Of a stretch of DNA of 64,000 nucleotides, positions 34,101-43,862 are shown piece after piece. Within the stretch, counting starts at the first letter, position 1. The number at the start of each line of letters is the position of its first letter. The position numbers were made by a program, and so were the translations under genes. The stretch comes from Angustibacter luteus. Its GTDB lineage: Bacteria; Actinomycetota; Actinomycetes; Actinomycetales; Angustibacteraceae. The notes under the pieces were generated by a model that saw only the letters and a list, made by a program, of their open reading frames with translations, made no database searches and was not told where the DNA came from. The stretch lies in assembly GCF_039541115.1 (NCBI RefSeq), contig NZ_BAABFP010000002.1, positions 434,001 to 498,000 on the forward strand, given 5' to 3'.

Positions 34101-34392
34101 CCGCCGGCAGGTCCGCGGGCTCCTGGTGGGCCAGCACGGGGCCGTCCTGACCCTGCTCGTCGTGCTCGGCGCGCTGGTCGGGGCGGTGGCGTCGTACGCC
34201 CTCGGCCCGAGCCTGGTGCGCTCCGACCTCGGCGGCGCACCGCTGCAACCCGTTCTGCCGCAGTGGCCCTGGCCCGCGGAGGCCGCTCTGGTCGCCGGTC
34301 TGGTGCTGGGCTGCGTGTCGGTGGCGGCCGGGGTGGCGTTGGTCCAGGTCCGACGTTCCGACACGGCCCACCTGCGGACGGGGGACGCGTGA
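31189..34392 (+). CDS. Large FtsX-like ABC permease 1
   Basis: 1067 aa. One N-terminal helix (about 13-38), a large extracytosolic domain (about 40-290) with NAVSTLRQLDSPGKRAYLGS, then FtsX helices (about 300-490), a second extracytosolic domain (about 560-900) and three C-terminal helices (about 925-1055) ending LELARLRALGLTRRQVRGLL-like (ELARLRALGLTRRQV). The duplicated FtsX layout fits MacB-like mechanotransmission rather than channel transport. GTG 31189. Cargo is unknown; lipids or lipoproteins are plausible. Confidence 0.82.
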   Translation: MLTLVARRAVVQRRLLLGVVALVTAGATLLGVCALLLTATQDRAFTRGMQRTDPADLEVTAFLVSVAGEDARTARQDAQVVITSALAPLATTTTSNAVSTLRQLDSPGKRAYLGSRDDLADQARLTSGRWPAAASGPAAEAVVPDTTARLLRLTVGQHVTLGRETGPTDVRRPVTVVVVGTFQPRSQAGWARDPLAGKGYDAAYNDGRVSGPAYGPFMVTADALLTSGSTVDTMQVTAHPVVGSTSEAALSTVATSVDTADDRLTAVLDGRARISRIASDLPQTLADTRAQQAATRSTVLVVVLLGSTLAAAALVLAGRLLAVFRADERALLLSLGLDRRQLVLAASAEALLLGGLAAVLAVPASALLHSALTRLPAMADAGLAQPPTVTIDLVLTVLVGAVLLAGSLVVPALRAASTPATAAAATTTTTGARGHLALAAASGLDLLLLALAAAGWWQLRSQPPGPASSGDVVRTVAPVLFVVALALVAVRLVPLLFSLTTRPARRSRRLLAPLAAYEAARRPHPVTASVLLAVAAAAGTFALSLGATWERSQVDQAAVQVGTDLTVALAAPPTSGDAAAVTRASGGVVSAVTARPVALGQFLGDRASAPQLVAIDARHAGSLLRGRLDGGRSWQQVGDLLAPPDQVVGVPLPAGGSGLTLSGTAPEHAVVTAAPTLVLQDASGLRTTVETDPVPLDGRRHAPHWRSPIGADQQVVAMRLTLAGDPSSPLPDDAGTGEIMVALRVPGTAKSPAPPSRWTAASLAEQPAEAEAATASVADDGGTTVIRASTRISLAALAYVETDLLASALEAPAAVPVAVSRLLADSVGTKVGGSFTATVSGVDVPVVVLAIVPTVPSAPGQLAVLADADTLSRTLIGAGQLEPVADAWWVGDPKPGAASAVRALGLGEVTTRDERADQLARGPLRVSVSAALVTLVVAAVLLLLAGTALLLTADLETRAVELARLRALGLTRRQVRGLLVGQHGAVLTLLVVLGALVGAVASYALGPSLVRSDLGGAPLQPVLPQWPWPAEAALVAGLVLGCVSVAAGVALVQVRRSDTAHLRTGDA

Positions 34393-37130
34393 ACCCGTTG
34401 CGGTTGCACCGGCCCAGCGTCCTCGGCCGCGCCCGGGCCGACGTCCGGCTGCTGCTGCTCACCGGTGGCGTCGTCGCGTTGACCAGCCTGCTGACCGCGG
34501 CCGTCCCACCGCTGGCGGAGCGCACCGCCGACCGGGCGGTCGCCGGCACCGTGCGGCAGGCCGGCGCCGGGGGCGACGTGGTCGTCACCGTCCCGTTCCC
34601 CGACGACACCGAGAGCGCGGCACGGGTCCGCGAGCCCTCGTCGGCGGCGCAGGTCCAGCAGGCCAGCCGCGAGGCGCAGCTGACCATGCCGGCCGACCTC
34701 AACGCGGTCCTGCGTCCGGGGGTGGCCAGCGTCACGACGACCGAGCTGCACGTGCTGGGTGGCGGCCCGGGCCGCTACGCGCGACTGGCCTACGTGGTGG
34801 GGCGCGACGGCGCACCGGCGGTGACCTGGACGTCCGGTGGCCCGCCGCGCGCGAGCGTGCCGCCCGCGCAGGCCACGGCGAAGGTGCCGGACGGCGACCC
34901 CTGGCCGGTGCAGGTCGCGCTCTCGCAGGCCGCGGCGACCGCGCTGGGGCTCCGGACGGGCGACACGTTCGCCGCCGAGGACGAGCGCTACCGCCGGGTC
35001 GAGGCCCGGGTCAGCGGGATCTACTCCCCCACCGACCCGGCAGCGGATGCGTGGCAGGCGGCCCCCCGGCTGCTGCACCCCAGCACCGGGGTGACCGAGA
35101 AGGTGGTCCGCACGTCGGCCGCCGCACTGGTCTCAGCCGAGTCGCTGCCGGACCTGCGGCTGGCCGTGCCCTTTGACGACCTGGACCGCCGGGTGGTCTT
35201 CACCCCCCAGCCCGACCGGCTGCGCTACGACCAGAGCGAGGCGCTCGTCCGGGACGTCGTCGCGCTGAAGGCGTCCTCCGCTGTCGACGCGAACGGCACG
35301 CCCACGATGTGGTGGGACAGCCTCCTGGACCGGGTGCTGCTCGACGCGCGGTCGCAGGTCGTCGCGGCGCGCGCCCAGGCCACCGTGCTGCTCGTCGGGC
35401 TGCTGGCCGGCGCCGCACTCCTGCTGGTGCTGGCCGCCCAGCTGCTGACCCGCCGCCGGGCCGCCGCCCTGGCCGTGGCCCGCGAGCGCGGCGCCGGCCT
35501 GGTCGCGATCGGCGCCGAGCTGCTGGTGGAGTCAGCGGCGGTAGCGGTGGTGGGGGCGGGCGTGGGGGTGCTCGCCGCGCGGCTGCTGGTCGGCGGCGCG
35601 TCATGGCCGTGGACGCTGCCCGTGCTCGCCGTCGCGGCGCTCGCCGGGCCCGTGCTGGGCGTGCTGGTGGTCTCCCGGGCGGGCGGCGGACGGCGGGTGC
35701 CGGCCAACCGCTCCGCGCGGCGGACGGCGGCCCGGGCGAAGGTGGCACGGCGCATCCTGCTCGAGGCGACGGTCGCGCTGGTCGCGGTCGCGGCCCTGGC
35801 GGCTCTGCGCCAGCGCGGCGTCCTCGGCGGCGGTGACGAACCCGACCTGCTGGCCGCGAGCGCCCCGACGTGGTTCGCCGTGCTGGGGGCGCTCGTCGTC
35901 CTGCGGCTGCTCCCGCCGGTGGCGGCGTTCGTGCTGGCCCGCTCGCGTCGCTCGCCCCGCGCCGTCCCGCTGTTCGCGGCGGCCGGCGCCGTCCGGACGG
36001 CGACCAGGGCGCTGCCGATGCTGCTCGTGACGGTGACGGCGGCCCAGCTGACGGTCTGCGTGGCCTTGGCCGCGACCGAGCAGCACGGACAGTCGGCGGG
36101 CGCCTGGCGCGAGGTCGGCGCGGACGCGCAGCTGCAGACGGATCCGGACCGGGGCGTCGGGCAGCTTGCTCAGCGGGTGGCCGGCGCGCCCGGGGTCACC
36201 GCGGCCGTCGCAGCCCGGGTGGCGGACGGCGTCCCCGCGGCGTCGGGGCAGACGGCCGCCCGGGTGCGGCTCGTCGTGGTGGACGCGGCGGCCTTCGCGA
36301 AGCTGCTCGCCGCGACCCCGCTGCCTGACGCTCCGCAGCTGGAACGGCTCGCCCCGGGGGCAACCACGGGAACGCCCGCACTGCTGCGCGGCGGTGACCC
36401 CGCGCTGCGCGAGGGCTTGCGCATCGGTTGGGACGACGCGAGGCTGCCGCTGCACGTGGTCGGCACCGCGCCGGCGATCGGCTCCGGCGAGGATCCGGTG
36501 GTCGTCGTGGACGCGGCGGCCTTCGCCGCCACGGGGGCAGCGGCCGACCCGGGGACGGTCTGGGCGGTCGGTCCCGGGGCGGTCCGCGCGCTCGAGGCCG
36601 CAGCCCACGGCGCTGCCGCGCCAGGCTCGGCCGGCCCGGGCGGCACGGTCGTGCGGCGGGACGACGTCCTCGAGGCGAGGCGGGACGCGCCGCTGGCCGC
36701 TGCCCTGCGGCACCTGGCGATCGCCTCGGCCGCGCTGCTGCTGCTGTTCGGTGTCCTCGGCGTCGTGCTGGCCGCCGCCGTCGCGGCACCGGCCCGCAAC
36801 GAGTCGCTCGGTCGGTTGCGGGCTATGGGTCTGCGGCCCGGGCAGGTTGGCCGGGTGCTGGGCGGCGAGCTGGTGCCTCCGGTGGCAGTGGGGGTAGTAG
36901 CCGGGCTGGTGCTCGGCCTCGGGAGCGCCGCGGTGATGTTCGGCTCGCTGGCCTTGCAGCGGGTGACCGGCCAGACCGGGCCGCCGGACGTCGTCCTGCC
37001 GTGGTGGACGGTACTGCTGGCCGCGGCGCTGGTGGTGGCCGCGCTGGTGGTGGCGCAGGTGGAGTCGTCGCAGCTGCGCCGGACGTCGCTCGCCCGGCTG
37101 CTGCGCGGCGGCGACCGTGGTCTTGACTGA
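34389..37130 (+). CDS. Large FtsX-like ABC permease 2
   Basis: 913 aa. N-terminal helix (about 18-38), extracytosolic domain (about 40-330) containing TTELHVLGGGPGRYARLAYV, helices around 335-500, a second extracytosolic domain and C-terminal helices from about 780 with ESLGRLRAMGLRPGQVGRVL (the FtsX ERxxLRAxG-type loop). GTG overlaps the previous stop (GTGA). The furA promoter starts inside its last codons. Confidence 0.82.
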   Translation: MNPLRLHRPSVLGRARADVRLLLLTGGVVALTSLLTAAVPPLAERTADRAVAGTVRQAGAGGDVVVTVPFPDDTESAARVREPSSAAQVQQASREAQLTMPADLNAVLRPGVASVTTTELHVLGGGPGRYARLAYVVGRDGAPAVTWTSGGPPRASVPPAQATAKVPDGDPWPVQVALSQAAATALGLRTGDTFAAEDERYRRVEARVSGIYSPTDPAADAWQAAPRLLHPSTGVTEKVVRTSAAALVSAESLPDLRLAVPFDDLDRRVVFTPQPDRLRYDQSEALVRDVVALKASSAVDANGTPTMWWDSLLDRVLLDARSQVVAARAQATVLLVGLLAGAALLLVLAAQLLTRRRAAALAVARERGAGLVAIGAELLVESAAVAVVGAGVGVLAARLLVGGASWPWTLPVLAVAALAGPVLGVLVVSRAGGGRRVPANRSARRTAARAKVARRILLEATVALVAVAALAALRQRGVLGGGDEPDLLAASAPTWFAVLGALVVLRLLPPVAAFVLARSRRSPRAVPLFAAAGAVRTATRALPMLLVTVTAAQLTVCVALAATEQHGQSAGAWREVGADAQLQTDPDRGVGQLAQRVAGAPGVTAAVAARVADGVPAASGQTAARVRLVVVDAAAFAKLLAATPLPDAPQLERLAPGATTGTPALLRGGDPALREGLRIGWDDARLPLHVVGTAPAIGSGEDPVVVVDAAAFAATGAAADPGTVWAVGPGAVRALEAAAHGAAAPGSAGPGGTVVRRDDVLEARRDAPLAAALRHLAIASAALLLLFGVLGVVLAAAVAAPARNESLGRLRAMGLRPGQVGRVLGGELVPPVAVGVVAGLVLGLGSAAVMFGSLALQRVTGQTGPPDVVLPWWTVLLAAALVVAALVVAQVESSQLRRTSLARLLRGGDRGLD

Positions 37131-37157
37131 TTCCAGAAAAGGTCAGAGACTCGGACG

Positions 37158-37160
<3 letters not shown>
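37123..37160 (+). promoter_or_regulatory. furA-katG leaderless promoter and FurA operator region
   Basis: -35 TTGACT (37123-37128), 17-bp spacer containing TTCCAGAAAAG, -10 GAGACT (37146-37151), then six bases to the GTG of furA. The layout and the TTCCAGAAAAG stretch resemble the mycobacterial furA promoter, where the mRNA begins at the start codon and FurA represses itself. Confidence 0.72.
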
Positions 37161-39837
<2,677 letters not shown>

Positions 39838-39858
39838 TCTCGCTGTCCTGCAACGCTC

Positions 39859-39887
39859 GCGGCCCGCACCGTCACGGTGCGGGCCGC
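39859..39887. terminator. Bidirectional stem-loop terminator after katG
   Basis: 12-bp perfect GC stem (GCGGCCCGCACC arm) with loop GTCAC, between the convergent katG and amidotransferase genes. Confidence 0.78.
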
Positions 39888-39904
39888 TCGCGTTTCGTCC
39901 AGCG

Positions 39905-40744
39905 TCAGTCGGCGGCGAGGAACGGTCGGTGGTGGTACCCCGATCCGTCCAGCACCGCCACCGTCGACTCCGGCACCTCGAGGAAGACGCCGGGCAGGTC
40001 GTTGAGCGGCTCCGACACGACGACGTGGGCGTGCGGGCCGAACGCACGGAGCCGTTCGACCTCCGGGTACATCTCCTGCAGGGTGGCGACGTCGGCCGAG
40101 TGGAAGAGCGTGCGGGACCGCCCCTGTGAGGAGTACCGGAAGGCCCACAGCGTCGTGCCGTCCGAGACCGCGAACGTGCCCTGGACGGGGAACGGCACGT
40201 GGTGCGCGTGCCCGACCTCCTCTGCCATCCGGATGGTCTTGGTCATCGCCGCGACCGGGTCGTCCCGCAGCCCCAGCGTGAGCGCCAGGTGGAAGAGCAC
40301 CTCGGAGTCCGTCGTCCCCTTGATGTGCGGGTAGAGCGACGGGTCGACGGCGAACGTCAGGTCGCGCTTGACCGCGTCGAAGTCGGCCAGCCCACCGTTG
40401 TGCATGAAGAGCCAGTTCTCGTACCGGAACGGGTGGCAGTTCGTCTGCTGGATCGGGGGGCCGGCCGCGGCCCGGACGTGGCTGAAGAACAACGGGGACT
40501 CGATGGCCCGGCTCAGCTCGCGCAGGTTCTGGTCGTTCCAGGCGGGCTCGATGCTGTGGAAGAGGGCGGGGGTCCCGGTCGCGCCCGCGTCGCCCGAGTA
40601 CCACCCCAGGCCGAAGCCGTCGCCGTTCACCGGCTCGGCACCCAGCGGCGAGTTCAGCGACTGGGCGACCAGCGAGTGCTGGGTGTCGAGGACGAGCGTG
40701 GCCGGTCGCAGCGGTTCCCCGGAGTAGGCGAGCCATCGGCACAC
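39905..40744 (-). CDS. Class II (Ntn-type) glutamine amidotransferase
   Basis: 279 aa. Catalytic Cys2 directly follows the start (MCRWLAYSGEPLRP), the hallmark of Ntn-hydrolase amidotransferases. PVNGDGFGLGWYSGD (about 38-52), FFSHVRAA (about 85-92) and MHNGGLADF (about 113-121) build the glutamine pocket. It is related to EgtC of ergothioneine synthesis, but none of the other egt genes is here, so the acceptor is unknown. The GTG start lies 4 bp after the stop of the GMC oxidoreductase, implying one operon. Confidence 0.85.
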   Translation of the reverse strand: MCRWLAYSGEPLRPATLVLDTQHSLVAQSLNSPLGAEPVNGDGFGLGWYSGDAGATGTPALFHSIEPAWNDQNLRELSRAIESPLFFSHVRAAAGPPIQQTNCHPFRYENWLFMHNGGLADFDAVKRDLTFAVDPSLYPHIKGTTDSEVLFHLALTLGLRDDPVAAMTKTIRMAEEVGHAHHVPFPVQGTFAVSDGTTLWAFRYSSQGRSRTLFHSADVATLQEMYPEVERLRAFGPHAHVVVSEPLNDLPGVFLEVPESTVAVLDGSGYHHRPFLAAD

Positions 40745-40748
40745 CGGA

Positions 40749-42608
40749 TCAGCCGACCGTCGAGTCCGGCGTGAGCCGGTGGTCCGCGGCGATCAGGTCG
40801 GCCGCGCGCTCGCCGATCATGATCGTGGCCGCGTTGGTGTTGCCGCTGACCACGGTGGGCATGACGCTCGCGTCGGCGACCCGCAGCCCGGCGACGCCGA
40901 GCACCCGCAGCTCGGCGTCCACCACGCTGCCGATCCGGCACGTCGACGTCTCGTGGTAGACGGTCAGTGCGTAGTGCCGGGCCAGGTCCTCGAGCAGCGC
41001 GTCGCTCGGGGCCTCCCCCGCCTGGTGCCCGTGGGCGACGGCCAGGGCCGGCGGCACCATGAGCGCGCCGAGGCCGTCGCCCGGCCAGTGGTCGACGATC
41101 TCCAGCGCGCGCCGCATCACCGCGACCATGACGGTGACGTCGTGCGGGTCGGCGAAGTAGTTCAGGTCGATCACCGGGGCGTCGGCCACGTCGGAGCTGG
41201 CCAGCCGGACCTCGCCCTCGGAGTGCGGCTGCACGGGGTTGGGCAGGACGACGACGGTCTGGGCCGTGGGCGAGAGCGCCGACTCGGGATCGGGGAAGAA
41301 GGCCGCTGGGTCGACCCGGAACACGTGGCGCCAGATGTCCGGCGTGTACCCGCAGGCGAGCAGCCCGATCTGCGCGTCGTGGGTGTGCGGGTCGCCGAGC
41401 CCGGTGGAGAAGAAGGCGACCGCGTCGTAGAAGGAGGACGACGGCAGCCCCTTGCCGGTCGTCGCCCACTCGGTCACCTGCCGCACGGCCTCGGCCTTGA
41501 GCCCCGCCAGCTCCGGCGGCAGACCCGCGTCGTCGGCCGGGTCCGCGGGGAGCGGTCCGGCCGGGGCGCGCAGCGCGTCCGGGCCGAGCGCGATCGCGAT
41601 CTCGGTCATCGTCAAGGCGACCCCGGGGGCCGGGAAGGCGAGTGGCACGTGCAGGTGGTCCTTGAGGTGCTTGCCGACGTGCGGGTTGTCCAGCAGGCAC
41701 TCCACTCCGACGGCCGCGAGCTCCGCGGTCGGCCCGATACCGGACAGCAGCAGCAGCTGCGGCGAGCCGATCGCCCCGGCGCTGACCACCACCTCACGCT
41801 CCGCGTGCAGGGTCGTCGTCCCGCCGTCCGCGTCGCTGTAGCGGATCCCGGTGGCGCGCAGGCCGTTCGGTCCCTGGTCCAGCAGGACCTGCTCGACCTG
41901 GGCGTGGGTGATGACGGTCAGGTTCGTCCGGCCCATCGCGGGAGCGAGGAACGCGTCGTACGTCGAGGACCGCTGACCGTTGCGGGTGGTGGTCTGGAAC
42001 AGCGACGCGACGCCGGTCGGGCCGCCGCGGTCGCGACCGTTGTAGTCCCCGTTCGGGATCCCGGCAGCCTCGGCGGCCTGCACGAACTGCTCTGCCGCAA
42101 CGGTTCGCGGCGATCGCACCGACACCCCGAGTGGGCCACCGGTGCCGTGCACCTCGTCGTCGATGACCACGCCCTCCGGCGGGTCCGGCGGCACCAGGTC
42201 CTCGCTCCTGGTGAAGTACGGCAGCACGTCGTCGTACGACCAGCCCTTGGCGCCGTCCGCCGCCCAGCCGTCGAAGTCACCGGGGTGGCCGCGCACGTAG
42301 GCCATGTAGTTCAGGCTCGACGAGCCGCCGAGCATCTTGCCGCGCGGCACCATCATCCGGCCGTCGGTCAGGCCCTTGCCGGCGCCGCCCGGGTCACCGG
42401 TGTACATCCAGTCGACGTCCGGGTCGAGCTGCAGCGAGGCGACCGCGGCGGGCATCGCAGCGCGGTCCGGTGGGGTACCGCCGGCCTCCACGAGCGCGAC
42501 CCGCACGTCCGGGTTCTCGGTCAGCCGCGCCGCGATGACGGCGCCCGCCGAGCCACCCCCGACCACGATGACGTCGAACCGGTCGGCTGCCGCAGCTTCG
42601 TCGCTCAT
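40749..42608 (-). CDS. GMC-family FAD-dependent oxidoreductase (choline-dehydrogenase-like)
   Basis: 619 aa. FAD-binding Rossmann motif DVIVVGGGSAGAVIAARL near residue 12; GMC signature MLGGSSSLNYMAYVRG (about 91-106); SAGAIGSPQLLLLSGIGP (second signature, about 276-293); catalytic His region VYHETSTCRIG (about 553) and SGNTNAATIMIGERAADLI at the end. Oxidises an alcohol to an aldehyde or acid; the substrate could be choline, a polyethylene glycol or a sugar alcohol. ATG 42608 with GAGAGG upstream. An inverted repeat at 42633-42661 may be its operator. Confidence 0.87.
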   Translation of the reverse strand: MSDEAAAADRFDVIVVGGGSAGAVIAARLTENPDVRVALVEAGGTPPDRAAMPAAVASLQLDPDVDWMYTGDPGGAGKGLTDGRMMVPRGKMLGGSSSLNYMAYVRGHPGDFDGWAADGAKGWSYDDVLPYFTRSEDLVPPDPPEGVVIDDEVHGTGGPLGVSVRSPRTVAAEQFVQAAEAAGIPNGDYNGRDRGGPTGVASLFQTTTRNGQRSSTYDAFLAPAMGRTNLTVITHAQVEQVLLDQGPNGLRATGIRYSDADGGTTTLHAEREVVVSAGAIGSPQLLLLSGIGPTAELAAVGVECLLDNPHVGKHLKDHLHVPLAFPAPGVALTMTEIAIALGPDALRAPAGPLPADPADDAGLPPELAGLKAEAVRQVTEWATTGKGLPSSSFYDAVAFFSTGLGDPHTHDAQIGLLACGYTPDIWRHVFRVDPAAFFPDPESALSPTAQTVVVLPNPVQPHSEGEVRLASSDVADAPVIDLNYFADPHDVTVMVAVMRRALEIVDHWPGDGLGALMVPPALAVAHGHQAGEAPSDALLEDLARHYALTVYHETSTCRIGSVVDAELRVLGVAGLRVADASVMPTVVSGNTNAATIMIGERAADLIAADHRLTPDSTVG

Positions 42609-42632
42609 GGTCGCCACCTCTCTGTGGTCTGT

Positions 42633-42661
42633 GGCGATGTCTACCACTCAACGACATCGCC
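42633..42661. promoter_or_regulatory. Inverted repeat, candidate operator of the GMC gene
   Basis: GGCGATGTC and GACATCGCC, 9-bp perfect arms separated by 11 bp, 25-53 bp upstream of the GMC start codon. Such spacing suits a TetR- or GntR-type dimer. No regulator gene adjoins it. Confidence 0.5.
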
Positions 42662-42691
42662 CGACCAGAGCGCGCCAGCCTCCGACGCCCG

Positions 42692-42753
42692 GCTGACCTG
42701 ACGCAGCTGGGGCACCCGGGTGAGCCCGGGTGCCCCAGCTGCGTCAGGTCAGC
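42692..42753. terminator. Perfect 29-bp stem-loop with 4-nt loop
   Basis: Arm 42692-42720 is exactly complementary to 42725-42753, loop TGAG. It begins ten bases after the stop of the DUF4386 gene on the minus strand, so a terminator role is likely. A perfect stem of this length is far beyond normal terminators. Confidence 0.7.
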
Positions 42754-42762
42754 GCGTGGGCC

Positions 42763-43515
42763 TCAGACGGAGCCCGGGGCGTTCCGGAAGCCCTTGAAGG
42801 TCAGCCACACCCCGAGCGAGAACTCCCAGACGGCGATCGGGATGGTGCAGAGCGCGCTCGGGACGGACATCTGGTCCCAGCCGCCGAGGATGGTGACGGT
42901 CGCGGACATCAGGATCAGCGGGGCCCCGATGAGGCCGAGGGTCGGGATGATCCGCGGGACGAGCCGGCCCTTGTACATCGCGTAGCCGAGGAACAGGCCG
43001 TTGATACCGGCGATGAAGCCGGGCCCGAGCAGGAAGGTCCACTGCCGCATGGCGACGAGGGCCTCCCCCGTGACGCCGAGCGCGTCGGCCTGCGCTCCGG
43101 TGGCGCCGGCGAAGCGGTGCTGCAGCGTGACGACGGACAGCACGCACATGACGCCGACGACGATGAGGGTGGCCTCGACGACGCGCGAGGTGACGAAACC
43201 GATCGCGGCGGTCCGGCTGACCCGCCGGGTGGCCGGGTACAGCGCGACCGCGGTCCCGATGCAGGCTACGGCCGTGATGACCTCGAGCCAGGAGCCCCAG
43301 AACACCGCGGTGTTGCTGCCCGAGCCGCTGATGTACGCGGTGGGGTCGTCGATGAGGCCCGCGAACAGCTTGAGCTGCGGGAACGATGCGGCGAAGGTGA
43401 GCAGGTACATCAGGCCGCCGGCCAGGGCGACCTTGCGCATCGGGTCCATCCCGGTGCCGACAGGCGTTGTCGCGGCCGGTGGGGTGGTCGGTGCGGTGTC
43501 GGTGTGCGTGGTCAT
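42763..43515 (-). CDS. DUF4386-family membrane protein
   Basis: 250 aa. A Thr/Pro-rich disordered start (about 1-22) leads to six or seven hydrophobic segments: VALAGGLMYLLTFAASFPQL, NTAVFWGSWLEVITAVACIG, VVEATLIVVGVMCVLSVV, and FLLGPGFIAGINGLFLGYAM with the DUF4386 polar pattern. Function of this family is unknown. Start ATG 43515 overlaps the upstream small gene by 4 bp; the 29-bp hairpin follows the stop. Confidence 0.75.
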   Translation of the reverse strand: MTTHTDTAPTTPPAATTPVGTGMDPMRKVALAGGLMYLLTFAASFPQLKLFAGLIDDPTAYISGSGSNTAVFWGSWLEVITAVACIGTAVALYPATRRVSRTAAIGFVTSRVVEATLIVVGVMCVLSVVTLQHRFAGATGAQADALGVTGEALVAMRQWTFLLGPGFIAGINGLFLGYAMYKGRLVPRIIPTLGLIGAPLILMSATVTILGGWDQMSVPSALCTIPIAVWEFSLGVWLTFKGFRNAPGSV

Positions 43516-43790
43516 GAGGTGCTCCTTCGAGTCGGTTCTGGCGGGGTGATCGCGCTGGCGGGGATCGCGGTGACGGAGACGAGCGGCAGCCCGATGTCGC
43601 TGAGCCGGCGGAGCAGTCCGTGCAGGGCGGACTGGTCGGCAACCGGTCCGTGGATGACGGTGGTGCCGTCGTCGTGGCGGGTGAGGGTCATGCCGTCGAA
43701 CCAGGTGGCCCAGCGGGGTGCGAGGTGCCCGCGGACACGGATCTCGTACCGGTCGGCACCGCCGTCCTGGCTCTCGCTTCGTTCGCTCAT
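43512..43790 (-). CDS. Small hypothetical protein, co-transcribed with DUF4386 gene
   Basis: 92 aa. Reads ADRYEIRVRGHLAPRWATWF, DGMTLTRHDDGTTVIHGPV and DQSALHGLLRRLSDIGLPLV, a compact beta-alpha fold. I recall proteins like this beside LuxR/LAL regulators and DUF4386 proteins in other actinomycetes, which matches the layout here. No function known. Coupled to the next gene by a 4-bp overlap; 72 bp from the LuxR stop upstream. Confidence 0.68.
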   Translation of the reverse strand: MSERSESQDGGADRYEIRVRGHLAPRWATWFDGMTLTRHDDGTTVIHGPVADQSALHGLLRRLSDIGLPLVSVTAIPASAITPPEPTRRSTS

Positions 43791-43862
43791 GCCGCGAAGG
43801 TGTCAGCGGACCTGGTGAGCGGTCATCACCACATGTGGTGAGCGGGATGGTGACCTTCCGGG

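Noticed and set aside
39905-40744. Calling the amidotransferase egtC
   Set aside because: The class II fold fits, but egtA, egtB, egtD and egtE are not adjacent, so the specific name is unsupported.
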